Source: Planctomycetota bacterium | Lineage (GTDB): Bacteria; Planctomycetota; UBA1135; GCA-002686595 | Reading direction: 5' to 3' | NCBI GenBank assembly: GCA_012960475.1 | Contig: DUBE01000030.1 | Coordinates: 1-64,000, forward strand | DNA length: 64,000 nucleotides | Part shown: piece by piece, positions 53,837 to 62,247 of the stretch | Layout of the letters: each line of letters begins with the position of its first letter | Numbering within the stretch: the first letter of the stretch is position 1 | Notes under the pieces: model-generated | The model's input: only the letters and a program-made list of their open reading frames with translations | Told to the model about the DNA's origin: nothing | Databases searched by the model: none | Made by a program: the position numbers and the translations under genes

Positions 53837-54415
53837 TCAAGCCACTCCAGCCTCAAGCCCCACATCCAGCAAGGTCGCCGCCATACCCGCGACCCAACTC
53901 AGAACAAACCCCAGCAAGAGAACCCACCGCAACCGACCGGCCTGCTCAACTCGATCCAGAGCTGATCTGCTCCCCAATCCTCCAATCACCGCCAAGGTCG
54001 CCACCACCCCCACCAGATCGGTCATGAGATCGAGGCCAGAAGCCGAGCGGTCCGGAACCCACGACTGGTGCCACTCGTCCAAAAATCCATAGGTCATGAC
54101 CAGGACGAGAACACCCAGGACATGAACCCTGTCCAGCAGGACCCAACCCTCCCTGCGGGGCAGGCAGGCCACGCACAACAGAGTCAGAATCCCGTACAGA
54201 AAAGCGTGGCCTGTGTTGAAGGTCCAAGCTTGCAAGAAAGATTCGTTCTCCAGAATACGGATGCCCGGCCGGGCCGAGAGACCCCAGAGCCCCCCTGCCC
54301 AGAGGAGGACCAAGGTCATACAGATCCCCCGGGGAAGATCGATCAAGCGGGCACCGATGCCTTCCAGAAGAACAAGCGGCTGATGCGCGAGAGGGCTGGA
54401 GTCGGGCTTGCTCAT
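53837..54415 (-). CDS. VanZ-like membrane protein
   Basis: A 192-residue integral membrane protein. Helices include ICMTLVLLWAGGLWGLSA, GHAFLYGILTLLCVACL, VLGVLVLVMTYGFLDE, LMTDLVGVVATLAVIGGL and WVLLLGFVLSWVAGMAATLL. GFLDEWHQSWVPDRSASGLDLMTDLVG is the diagnostic VanZ motif (DExHQ...DRxxDxxDxxxN-like). VanZ proteins lower teicoplanin binding in enterococci, but most bacterial members have unknown envelope functions. It overlaps the upstream ATPase gene by 4 bp. Confidence 0.9.
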   Translation of the reverse strand: MSKPDSSPLAHQPLVLLEGIGARLIDLPRGICMTLVLLWAGGLWGLSARPGIRILENESFLQAWTFNTGHAFLYGILTLLCVACLPRREGWVLLDRVHVLGVLVLVMTYGFLDEWHQSWVPDRSASGLDLMTDLVGVVATLAVIGGLGSRSALDRVEQAGRLRWVLLLGFVLSWVAGMAATLLDVGLEAGVA

Positions 54416-54903
54416 GGATTCTTGGAATCACCGGGAACGGTCCCCAGACGCGCGCTCACCCGCAAGCCCTTACCCTTGCTGCCCCAGCCGGCGGTGATGG
54501 AATCCGCGAACTCTCTCAAGAGCAGGAGACCTCGGCCGCGGGGGTCTTCCAGGTCCGGCATGCCCGTGTCCTCGCCCAACAGCTTGGTCAAGGCGTCCGG
54601 AGAGAGATCGCTCTCGTCTTCCACATGCACCTCCCAGCAGCCTTCCCCATGCACCGTCATGTCCAGGTGCACGCGCACATTCCCCGGCAGTTGGGACTCA
54701 TCCAGAGCCGCTTCTCCCCCACCGTGGTCCACAGCATTGTCGAGCAACTCACCCACCACAAACACCAGACGGTCAAGGCTCTCTCCCGCGAGGCCCCGGG
54801 TGGCGGCGTACTCATGGGCCACCCGCCGAGCCATGCGCCCGGCCGCATGTGTCGCGGGCAGGTCCAGCTGCAGACCCTCGGATTCGGGAAGCTGACTGCT
54901 CAA
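54412..54903 (-). CDS. HATPase / RsbW-like anti-sigma or serine kinase domain
   Basis: A 163-residue single GHKL ATPase domain. VFVVGELLDNAVDHGGGEAA is the N-box, LEDPRGRGLLLLREFAD the G1/G2 region, and the domain has no histidine-kinase dimerisation part. It is the shape of RsbW/SpoIIAB-type serine kinases that control sigma factors through anti-anti-sigma proteins. No sigma factor or STAS protein is adjacent. The start is TTG at 54903, overlapping the nadC stop as TTGA, so it is coupled to nadC. The target is unknown. Confidence 0.82.
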   Translation of the reverse strand: MSSQLPESEGLQLDLPATHAAGRMARRVAHEYAATRGLAGESLDRLVFVVGELLDNAVDHGGGEAALDESQLPGNVRVHLDMTVHGEGCWEVHVEDESDLSPDALTKLLGEDTGMPDLEDPRGRGLLLLREFADSITAGWGSKGKGLRVSARLGTVPGDSKNP

Positions 54904-55823
54904 ACGAGAGGCTCCAAGAGAAGAGATAAATCGAGGGCCGGAGCGGAATGGGTCAAGGCTCCCACGGAGAGCCGATCCACGCCGCTGGCAGCAAAGGCAG
55001 CAGCAGTTTGAAGGGTGATGCCCCCAGAGGATTCGAGTTCCACCCGTCGGCCGGACTCCTGCGCAAAGACCCGCAGACGAGGGCAGATCTCCCCCAGATC
55101 CCCGGGGCTGAAGTTGTCGAGCAGGACCACATCGGCTCCCCCTTGAATAGCGTCTCGGGCCTGCTCTTCAGTTTCCGCTTCGCAGCAGATGCGGGTCTTG
55201 GGTCCCACGGATGCACGCAGAGCGCAGAGAGCCTCGGACAGGGGCTTGCCCGCCAGAGCTACGTGGTTCTCCTTGATCATCGCCTCATCGAAGAGACCAA
55301 AGCGATGGTTTTCGCCCCCGCCACAGCGCACGGCGTATTTCTCGAGCAGCCGCAATCCCGGCGTGGTCTTGCGCGTATCCAAGATTCGCACACCAGGGGT
55401 ATCCTGAACCGCCCGCACAAAACTGCGAGTCAGGGTCGCCGTACCGCTCATGCGCTGCAGAAAGTTCAAGGCTGTACGCTCGGCTTCCAACAGGGCCCGC
55501 ACGGACCCCTGCAGGCGTGCGACTTGCTCACCTTTGCAAAGAGCTTCCCCATCGTTCTTTTTCCAACGAATGGTCATCTCTGGGTCTCGCAAGTGAAAGG
55601 CACAGGTGAACACATCCTGGCCGGCCAAGATACCGTCCTGCTTGGCGATCAAGCGCCCCACCCCTTGGGTCGCGACGGCCACCAACCCCTGACTGGTCAG
55701 GTCACCGGTACCCAGGTCCTCTTCCAGCGCCCTGGTCACAAGTTCAGTCACCCGTGCGGGGGGCAGGGCTTCAGGGGGGCCGCACCGGGGAGAAGGCAGC
55801 AGGGAGGGAGGCGGATTCGGCAT
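54900..55823 (-). CDS. nadC: Nicotinate-nucleotide pyrophosphorylase (carboxylating)
   Basis: A 307-residue quinolinate phosphoribosyltransferase of NAD synthesis. VTELVTRALEEDLGTGDLTSQG is the N-terminal signature. GSVRALLEAERTALNFLQRMSGTATLTRSFV, LDTRKTTPGLRLLEKYAVRCGGGENHRFGLFDEAMIKENH, LLDNFSPGDL and LESSGGITLQTAAAFAASGVDRLSVGALTHSAPALDLSL cover the active-site barrel. The start ATG at 55823 gives the family length. It begins inside the end of the HhH gene. nadA and nadB are not in the window. Confidence 0.95.
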   Translation of the reverse strand: MPNPPPSLLPSPRCGPPEALPPARVTELVTRALEEDLGTGDLTSQGLVAVATQGVGRLIAKQDGILAGQDVFTCAFHLRDPEMTIRWKKNDGEALCKGEQVARLQGSVRALLEAERTALNFLQRMSGTATLTRSFVRAVQDTPGVRILDTRKTTPGLRLLEKYAVRCGGGENHRFGLFDEAMIKENHVALAGKPLSEALCALRASVGPKTRICCEAETEEQARDAIQGGADVVLLDNFSPGDLGEICPRLRVFAQESGRRVELESSGGITLQTAAAFAASGVDRLSVGALTHSAPALDLSLLLEPLV

Positions 55824-56277
55824 GGGATCGGGCCCTCGGATCTTGCGGACCAGAGAAGCCGGGCTCACGCCAGTGTAAGAGGCGCGGGAGCCGGGGATAA
55901 GCCGCGATAAGGGCCCCAGCAGAGACCGGCCCGATGCCCGGCAGGGCCACGAGCTGCTCCAGGGCCCGGGGCGAGGTGGGGTCCAGGCCCTCCCAGAGAG
56001 CATCAGCCACCCGTTCCGCCCTCCAGGCCCCCAGGTGCTCGATACGCCGCAGACTTGCCGCCCCGGGTGGACCCAGGACAAAGGAATCCGCCATGGAACA
56101 CCCGGGAAGGGGCCGGGGCTTCGGCGGCTCGGGAACCCGGACCCACCCTGGCCAGAGTGAAGTCGCGCCACACCAGCCCAGAATGAAGAGACCGTAGGCC
56201 AACAGGTCGGGGGGACGAGGACGGAGCGTGGGCGGCACAACATTGAGACGAACGGGACCGGCCCAGGTATCAGGCAA
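55771..56277 (-). CDS. Helix-hairpin-helix protein with N-terminal hydrophobic segment (ComEA-like)
   Basis: About 168 residues. A hydrophobic segment near the N-terminus (LLAYGLFILGWCGATSLW) looks like a membrane anchor. The C-terminal half has LEQLVALPGIGPVSAGALIAAYP, a helix-hairpin-helix DNA-binding motif of the ComEA type. Exported HhH proteins of this form take part in DNA uptake, but no other competence gene is here. The only start I see at the right place is TTG 56277; an internal GTG is possible. It overlaps the nadC start by 53 bp. Proline-rich regions lower confidence. Confidence 0.65.
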   Translation of the reverse strand: MPDTWAGPVRLNVVPPTLRPRPPDLLAYGLFILGWCGATSLWPGWVRVPEPPKPRPLPGCSMADSFVLGPPGAASLRRIEHLGAWRAERVADALWEGLDPTSPRALEQLVALPGIGPVSAGALIAAYPRLPRLLHWREPGFSGPQDPRARSHAESASLPAAFSPVRPP

Positions 56278-56348
56278 TCACGGGCAAGGGCTGCGATGAA
56301 GCATGGAACCGAATGGTCGGCCTCTCTGAGCAGCCGGTACGAAGACTC

Positions 56349-57281
56349 TCAGGCCCCCTGAACCTCCGCAGCAGTCCGGGAACCGCGCCCCAGCCGATGA
56401 CGCAGTACACGCCCCACCCCGTGGGGATGCACCTGGTCCAGCTCAGCCTCCAAGCGGCGAGCCAGGTCTGCAAGCGCCCGCCCCAAGGGCTGATCGGGTT
56501 CCTCCAGCACAACCGGCCGACGACGCTGGGTGCAACGGTGGGCGCTGCGATCTTCGGGCAGCACCGACAACAGCTTGATTTCCAGGTCGAGGAACTTCGC
56601 AGCCACCGCCTGCATTCGCTCCGCCACCGCATGGCCCTCTCTGGGATCGATCACGCGGTTGACCACAAGCCGCGGAACCAAGCCCGGCCGCGATGCACAG
56701 AGTACCTTGATGAAGGCGTAGGCATCGGTCATGGCGGTCACATCCGGCGTGGTCACCACCAGCACAAGATCCACAGATGCAGCCAGTCCCAGAGTCTGTG
56801 TGTTGAGGCCCGCCGCCCCATCGATCAGGATCGAGTGATAGCGTTCTTCCAGGGAGTACAGGCCGGAAGCCAGACGCTGCATCTGTTCCTGACCCAGGCT
56901 CGCTACCCCGAGACAACCGGAGCCCCCCGCCAACAGGTCCAACTGGCCACGCACGGACACCACCGCCTCCAGAGCGCTGCACTTGCCGCTGACCACATCT
57001 GCCAAGGTGCGCTTGGGTTGCAAGTCACAGAACAGGTGCGCGTTGCCTACCCCCAAGTCCGCATCCACCAGCAGAGCGCGACCGTAGTGTTCGAAACTCG
57101 AGGCGAGGGATGCAGTCAGAGTGGACTTGCCCGTACCACCTTTGCCGCTGACGATGCACAACGAGCGCGCACGTACGGCAGCCAGAGGATCACAAGGAGG
57201 CAGCTCGGAAGATTCCAAGACCGGAGGAGCGGCCTTCCTGCTGGGGAAACTCAAGAGCCGCCGAGCGTTGTCCCAGTTCAT
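56349..57281 (-). CDS. MinD/ParA-type ATPase (FlhG-like)
   Basis: A 310-residue P-loop ATPase. The deviant Walker A SLCIVSGKGGTGKSTLTASLA, LLVDADLGVGNAHLFCDL, LIDGAAGLNTQTL and VTTPDVTAMTDAYAFIKVL correspond to FlhG/YlxH. It has no amphipathic MinD tail. FlhG proteins control flagellar number, yet no flagellar gene lies in the window; another polar or cell-envelope role is possible. The stretch after residue 270 is Arg/His-rich. TAGTGT lies 12 nt before the ATG. The HhH-nadC-ATPase-VanZ genes follow in the same direction within 72 bp. Confidence 0.88.
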   Translation of the reverse strand: MNWDNARRLLSFPSRKAAPPVLESSELPPCDPLAAVRARSLCIVSGKGGTGKSTLTASLASSFEHYGRALLVDADLGVGNAHLFCDLQPKRTLADVVSGKCSALEAVVSVRGQLDLLAGGSGCLGVASLGQEQMQRLASGLYSLEERYHSILIDGAAGLNTQTLGLAASVDLVLVVTTPDVTAMTDAYAFIKVLCASRPGLVPRLVVNRVIDPREGHAVAERMQAVAAKFLDLEIKLLSVLPEDRSAHRCTQRRRPVVLEEPDQPLGRALADLARRLEAELDQVHPHGVGRVLRHRLGRGSRTAAEVQGA

Positions 57282-57487
57282 GCTTGGGGCCCCACACTAT
57301 CTGGGCAAGACAGCCCGAGCCCAACCATCGGAATGCTCCTTGCGGGACTCATCCCACGCGGGGCCCGAGGAGCACAAGAGCCCACAGGACTCGCTGAAGA
57401 GCCTTCTCTTCTTCCTGCCGGGCCTGATCTTCGAGCCTTGCCATGACAGCTTCTGGGCTATGATCGCATCCAATCCCTCGTGTGGTT

Positions 57488-58327
57488 TCAAGGCACCCGG
57501 AACGCGTCCAACTCCTCCTGGCTGAGGGTCATGCCCGGATCACGGGGCACAATTTCAAACTGCTTCAGAGCGGGCTCGTCGCCGGAATGTTCCTCCAGCA
57601 GATTCACCACACGCTCCACGCATGATTCCAGGAACAACTCAACACCGGCATCGTTGGAGAGGTCGATTTCATTGGAGTTTCCGGCCCAGCCCACGAGCTG
57701 CCCTTGATCGGATCGAGCCCGAGCCAAGAGTGCCCCGCGAACGCGCCAGCGGATCTGACCTCCGCGTTCCTCCACTTGCACTTCGTCGTCGATGCGCATC
57801 AAGCGCTCAGTCAGAAAAGTGAGGCGTTCTTCGCTGGCAGTATCCAGGTCTGCTGTGGCCGCCAGCCCCAGCTCAGGATTTCCCGCCCGTCCCAGAGCGA
57901 CCTCCGCCAACCAGGTCCCGCTGGCCTTGCGCGTACGCGCTTCGCAGAGCACAAACAAACGCAGATCGCCATTCATGGCTGCCAAACGCTCACAAAGGGC
58001 CGCGTCGCCGCCGGTGGACACCACCACGATCTCAGGCGCTTGATGCAAATCCAACACCGGATCATCAAGCAAACGCGGCAGCCAATTGGACAGTTGAGGT
58101 AGGGCAGAGATCAGGTCCAGACTACGCAGGGCGATCTGCGCGCCGTCAGGATTCTCCACCAGCACCAGAATCAGCCGGCCATCGCCATCCACCAACAGGT
58201 AGTCCGCATCGAAGGGCCCCGCCTGGAGCCCCTCATCCACCAGACGCGCATCGGGAAATGCGTCTTGCAAGCAAGACGCCAGTTCCAGGGACGCTTCGGA
58301 GGCTTGATCGAGGGGTTTGGGTGCCAT
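57488..58327 (-). CDS. Hypothetical protein with an acidic C-terminus
   Basis: A 279-residue protein I do not recognise. The N-terminal half has FPDARLVDEGLQAGPFDADYLLVDGDGRLILVLV, reminiscent of a PD-(D/E)xK-like alpha/beta fold, but this is only a visual impression. The middle is ordinary alpha/beta sequence. The last 12 residues, MTLSQEELDAF, resemble the LSQEEIDAL segment at the N-terminus of flagellar FliM. It lies upstream of the FlhG-like gene in the same direction. I start at ATG 58327; TAGGGT is 13 nt before it. An ATG 30 bp upstream is also possible. Confidence 0.6.
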   Translation of the reverse strand: MAPKPLDQASEASLELASCLQDAFPDARLVDEGLQAGPFDADYLLVDGDGRLILVLVENPDGAQIALRSLDLISALPQLSNWLPRLLDDPVLDLHQAPEIVVVSTGGDAALCERLAAMNGDLRLFVLCEARTRKASGTWLAEVALGRAGNPELGLAATADLDTASEERLTFLTERLMRIDDEVQVEERGGQIRWRVRGALLARARSDQGQLVGWAGNSNEIDLSNDAGVELFLESCVERVVNLLEEHSGDEPALKQFEIVPRDPGMTLSQEELDAFRVP

Positions 58328-58448
58328 GGGCAGAAGGCTTACCCTAAGGGCTGTCATCCACCAGTTCAATTCCCGGTAGCATCCCAGGGGGTCCAAGGGC
58401 CTGGTCCAAGGGAAATCGGATCAAGAGCTCCGATCTTGGAGCAGTCTC

Positions 58449-59006
58449 CTAGAGCCCCGCAACCCTACCTGCGAATCGGCGCCGATTGTGGAGGGTCAGG
58501 GCCACCGCCAAGGCATCGCTGGCGTCCAGGGATCGCAAGGGGCCCTCCAGGCCCAGTATCTGGGCCACCATTGCCCCCACCTGCTCCTTGCTGGCCTGGC
58601 CGTTGCCCACCAGCATCTTCTTGACCTCTGCGGGGCTTATCTCCAATACCTCTCCGGTCACCGCCGCAGCACAGGCCAGAGCCACCCCCCGGCCCTCGCC
58701 AATGCGCAGGGCCGTGGCGGGGTTCTTGCCGCTGTAGCCGCTCTCGATGGCCACCGCCACCGGGCGCAGGCGGCGGAAAACCTCATCCAGTTCCTCCCGC
58801 AGGTAGGCCAAGCGCGCCGCAGGGCTGAAGCTCTCCGGGGCTCGCAGGGTGCCCGCCCCCAGGAGTCGGGGACCGCTACTGGCTACAACCAGGGCCCCAT
58901 AGCCCACCTTCCGGGTGCCCGGATCGATGCCCACCAGAATTTCTCGACCGTGCCCCTCGGGCAACTGGGGAAAATGGTCACGGACCCTGGAGCTTGGACG
59001 GGGCAT
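58449..59006 (-). CDS. ruvC: Crossover junction endodeoxyribonuclease
   Basis: A 185-residue Holliday-junction resolvase. ILVGIDPGTRKVGYG carries the first catalytic Asp, VAIESGYSGKNPATALRIGEGRGV the Glu, and LRSLDASDALAVALTLHN the C-terminal Asp pair. The start at 59006 is preceded by TAGGGT at 7 nt, which suggests a leaderless mRNA; about 20 extra residues precede the first strand compared with E. coli. ruvA and ruvB are not in the window. It is divergent from ispD by 35 bp. Confidence 0.94.
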   Translation of the reverse strand: MPRPSSRVRDHFPQLPEGHGREILVGIDPGTRKVGYGALVVASSGPRLLGAGTLRAPESFSPAARLAYLREELDEVFRRLRPVAVAIESGYSGKNPATALRIGEGRGVALACAAAVTGEVLEISPAEVKKMLVGNGQASKEQVGAMVAQILGLEGPLRSLDASDALAVALTLHNRRRFAGRVAGL

Positions 59007-59013
59007 CCCCTGC

Positions 59014-59023
59014 ACCCTACCCT
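59014..59023. promoter_or_regulatory. Overlapping divergent -10 boxes between ruvC and ispD
   Basis: ACCCTACCCT gives TAGGGT on the minus strand (59019-59014), 7 nt before ruvC, and TACCCT on the plus strand (59018-59023), 18 nt before ispD. The hexamers share the central TA, as in the Rieske junction. Confidence 0.5.
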
Positions 59024-59041
59024 TCTGCAGCAAGCAATCCC

Positions 59042-59782
59042 ATGACTCCTACCCCGAACCCTTCTGCGGAAACTACAAAGGCCCTCGTGCCGGCGGTGCT
59101 GGTAGCCGCGGGCCGCTCCCGGCGGCTGGGTGGAAGCGTACCCAAGGTCTGGCTGGAGTTAGCGGGCGAATCGGTGCTGCTGCACTCCCTGCGCGCCTTA
59201 CGCGGAGCAAGTTCCGTGGGACCGATCGTGGTAGTGGCTCCCGAAGAAGATCACGCTGCCATTGCGGACCTGGTGCAAGCGCAAGACCTGGGGCCCGTGA
59301 CCTGCACGAGGGGAGGCGAGGCGCGAACAGATTCGGTGCGCCAGGGGCTCTTGGCCTTGGATGCGAACTGCGGTCTGGTGTTGGTGCACGACGCGGCGCG
59401 GCCCTTGGTCTTGTCAAGCGACATAGACGAGTTGGTGCAAGTTGCTCGAAGTTCGGGCGCGGCGCTGCTTGCCAGTCCGGTGCGGGACAGCTTGCACCAG
59501 GCTCAAGAAGACCGAGCCATCAAAGCAGTGCCCCGAGAAGATCTTTGGGCGGCAGAGACCCCACAGATCATGGACCGCGATCTGTTATTGGAAATCTCAT
59601 CCGAAGCACGCAAGCAAGGGCTCTCCCCCACGGACGAAGCAACCCTTTACGAAATATTTGTGGGTCCGATCAGCCTGGTACGTTCCAGCGCGCCTAATCC
59701 AAAACTCACCTGGGCACCTGACCTCGCCTTCTTCGAATTCATCCTGCACGGGCGCCACAACCCACGGAGTTCCCCCTCATGA
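59042..59782 (+). CDS. ispD: 2-C-methyl-D-erythritol 4-phosphate cytidylyltransferase
   Basis: A 246-residue enzyme of the MEP isoprenoid pathway. VLVAAGRSRRLGGSVPKVWLELAGESVLLHSLRAL has the GxGxRxxxxxPK-like nucleotide loop (in the form AAGRSRRLG...PK). TRGGEARTDSVRQGL and VLVHDAARPLV are diagnostic. LLASPVRDSLHQ and AAETPQIMDRDLLLE follow, with the SPTDEATLYE segment near the end. It overlaps ispF by 4 bp, so the two successive pathway enzymes are coupled. Confidence 0.95.
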   Translation: MTPTPNPSAETTKALVPAVLVAAGRSRRLGGSVPKVWLELAGESVLLHSLRALRGASSVGPIVVVAPEEDHAAIADLVQAQDLGPVTCTRGGEARTDSVRQGLLALDANCGLVLVHDAARPLVLSSDIDELVQVARSSGAALLASPVRDSLHQAQEDRAIKAVPREDLWAAETPQIMDRDLLLEISSEARKQGLSPTDEATLYEIFVGPISLVRSSAPNPKLTWAPDLAFFEFILHGRHNPRSSPS

Positions 59783-60264
59783 TCCAAACACGCGTAGGCC
59801 TGGGATTTGATTCCCACAGACTGGTGGAGGGGCGGCCCTGCATCCTGGGGGGCGTGCTCATGGACCACCCCGCAGGACCACTAGGACATTCAGACGGGGA
59901 CGCGGTCTTGCACGCAGTCATGGATGCGGTCCTGGGAGCTGGGGGGCTCGATGATCTGGGAACCCTCTTCCCCGACACGGACGAGACCTGGAAAGACGCG
60001 GATTCCAGCGCCTTGCTGAGGGATGTCTGCAAGCGGGTCACCGAGGCGGGCTGGATGGTGGGCAATCTGGATCTGGTGATCGCCACCGACGGTCCGCGCA
60101 TCGCTCCCTATCGCGCAGCCATGCGGAAGAACATCGCCGACTGTTTACACATCGAAACGGACTGCGTCAATGTCAAGGGCAAGACCCTTGAGGGCTTGGG
60201 CGCCCAATCTGACGCAGCTGGCGTCGTAGTGCAAGCGGTGGTGTTGCTGCAGCGCAGAGCCTAG
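59779..60264 (+). CDS. ispF: 2-C-methyl-D-erythritol 2,4-cyclodiphosphate synthase
   Basis: A 161-residue trimeric MEP-pathway enzyme. GLGFDSHRLVEGRPCILGGV supplies the Asp/His zinc ligands, LGHSDGDAVLHAVMDAVLGAGGLDDLGTLFPDTD the substrate loop with the third His, and the C-terminal INVKGKT-like block (VNVKGKTLEGLG) is present. Length and motifs are normal. It converges with the ABC exporter gene with 4 bp overlap. Confidence 0.96.
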   Translation: MIQTRVGLGFDSHRLVEGRPCILGGVLMDHPAGPLGHSDGDAVLHAVMDAVLGAGGLDDLGTLFPDTDETWKDADSSALLRDVCKRVTEAGWMVGNLDLVIATDGPRIAPYRAAMRKNIADCLHIETDCVNVKGKTLEGLGAQSDAAGVVVQAVVLLQRRA

Positions 60265-62240
60265 CCGGACGTTGCCTCGGGTCTGCTGCCTTCCTGCAGC
60301 CGCCAGAGCCGACAGTAGAGGCCATCCTGAGCCAGTAGTTCCTCGTGGGTGCCAAGTTCCATGAGTTCTCCCTCGTCCAGCACAGCAATGCGATCCGCGC
60401 GCCGCACAGTGGACAGGCGGTGGGCGACCACGAGCACGGTATGCTTGGCCATCAATCGATCCAAGGCCTCTTGCACCTGGCGCTCGCTCTCGCTGTCAAG
60501 CGCACTGGTGGCCTCATCGAGCAACAGCAGGGGCGCTTGACGCAAGAATGCCCGGGCGATCGTGATACGCTGGCGTTGGCCACCGGAGAGCCGCTCGCCG
60601 GCGTCTTCCACATCGGTGTCGAAGCCCAGGGGCAGGTCCTGGATGAACTCCAGAATCCCTGCCGCCGCAGCTGCCTCTTCGATCTCGGCCTGGGATGCAT
60701 CCTCGCGCCCATAGCGGATGTTCGCGCCCATGGTGGTGTGAAACAGAAAGGGAACCTGAGTCACCATGGCATACTGCTTGGTCCAGGAATCCAGGCTGAT
60801 CTTGCGCAGGTCAAGGCCCGAGCCAACCTCCACAGTGCCCTGATCGGGATCCAGGAAGCGCGCCACCAGATCCACCAATGTGCTCTTGCCGCAACCCGAG
60901 GGGCCCACCAGGGCCAGGGTCTCGCCAGCGCGAATCGTCAGGTTGAAGTTCTTGAGGGCCGGTTCTTCGCTGCCTGGATAGGTAAAGGTCACATCCCGCA
61001 GCACGACCCCGTCCCCAAGGCCCTCAGCGGCCTCGGCTCCCCTTTGCTCGATGATGTCGACTCGCTCGTCAAACAAGTCGCGCAGGCGGTCCGCAGCACC
61101 CTCGGCTTGGGCCACCTGCCCCAGAGCGCGAGTGGTGCGCTTGATCGAAGCATAGCTGCGACTGACTAGCATGAAGAAAGTCAGCATTTCACCCGGATCG
61201 CGTTGCACACCGCCTCGGACCGCCAGCCAACCCACCAACATGACGATCATGCCCAGGCCCGCGTGGGTATAAAGAATCGTCCAGGCGCTTGAGATCGCGG
61301 TCACCTTGGCGAGCCGCACAGCCTCATGCACATACTGGTCGTTGGCTTCTTTGAAGCGCGCTAGTTCCCGGTCTTCCGCGCGATAAGCCTTGACCGTGCG
61401 AATGCCCTGCAGCATCTGGGTCAAGACCTGCATGGAAGCGCCCAATTTGGTCGCTGACTTGGTGCTGCGTTTCTTGACCTTCTTCAAGATCAAACCAACA
61501 GGCACCACCAAGAGCGGCGTGCCGAGCAAGACAACGAGGGTCGCCTCCGGTGCCACAAAGAATGCCCAGCCCAGGGCGGTGATCGCCATCAGGGGTTCCT
61601 GCACCAGGTCCCGCAGAAAGAGATTGACCACGGTCAGGGTCTGTCCCACATCGGCACTGACTCGTGACAAGAGGTCTCCGAAACGCCGCCGCCCATGAAA
61701 CCCAAGGGAAAGCCGCATCAGATGCCCCGCCAGACTCTGACGAAGGGCCACGATCATGCCGTGCCCCACCCGAGCGCTGAGGATCGCCGCAAGATACTGG
61801 GCCAAAGCAGCGATGACCGCCATGATCGAGATCACGATGGCCACCACCCCCAGAAGATTCAGCCGACGTTCAGGGGTCAAATCGCCCGGGTCCCCAAGCA
61901 GGCGCTGGTTGAGCCAGCCGCGGGCCTGCGCAAGGACATCGTCGGGTGGCGTTGGCTCGGGCTCGGGATTGCCCAGGGCTTGCAGGGCCTGGGTCAGGTT
62001 GACGTCACCCGGGTTCTCGTTACTAGCTGCCTCCAATGCCTCTCGGGCTGCCGCCAGATCCGGCTGGTCCTCGTTCGATTCCGCAAACAGCAGGGTCCAG
62101 GTGGGCTGCAACAAAAGATAGGTGCCCTGCTGCAGCAGAGCGCCCAGACCGTTGAGCACGAAGACCAATGCCAGAGCCCCGATGAAGGGCTTGGCATAGG
62201 GCGCCAGCAAGCGAAAGAGACCCCGGGGATTGCGGAACAC
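60261..62240 (-). CDS. MsbA-like ABC transporter (fused membrane and ATPase domains)
   Basis: A 659-residue ABC half-transporter. The membrane domain spans about residues 1-390. Its first extracytoplasmic loop carries an insertion of about 80 residues (about 45-125, acidic, NEDQPDLAAAREALEAAS region). The ATPase domain has ALVGPSGCGKSTLVDL (Walker A), ERLSGGQRQRITIARAFL (signature) and LLLLDEATSALD (Walker B), and ends HRLSTVRRADRIAVLDEGELMELGTHEELL. Members flip lipids or lipopolysaccharide or export small molecules. The start is GTG 62240 with TATAGA 7 nt before it. The homodimer presumably works in the inner membrane. Confidence 0.93.
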   Translation of the reverse strand: MFRNPRGLFRLLAPYAKPFIGALALVFVLNGLGALLQQGTYLLLQPTWTLLFAESNEDQPDLAAAREALEAASNENPGDVNLTQALQALGNPEPEPTPPDDVLAQARGWLNQRLLGDPGDLTPERRLNLLGVVAIVISIMAVIAALAQYLAAILSARVGHGMIVALRQSLAGHLMRLSLGFHGRRRFGDLLSRVSADVGQTLTVVNLFLRDLVQEPLMAITALGWAFFVAPEATLVVLLGTPLLVVPVGLILKKVKKRSTKSATKLGASMQVLTQMLQGIRTVKAYRAEDRELARFKEANDQYVHEAVRLAKVTAISSAWTILYTHAGLGMIVMLVGWLAVRGGVQRDPGEMLTFFMLVSRSYASIKRTTRALGQVAQAEGAADRLRDLFDERVDIIEQRGAEAAEGLGDGVVLRDVTFTYPGSEEPALKNFNLTIRAGETLALVGPSGCGKSTLVDLVARFLDPDQGTVEVGSGLDLRKISLDSWTKQYAMVTQVPFLFHTTMGANIRYGREDASQAEIEEAAAAAGILEFIQDLPLGFDTDVEDAGERLSGGQRQRITIARAFLRQAPLLLLDEATSALDSESERQVQEALDRLMAKHTVLVVAHRLSTVRRADRIAVLDEGELMELGTHEELLAQDGLYCRLWRLQEGSRPEATSG

Positions 62241-62247
62241 GGGAGGA

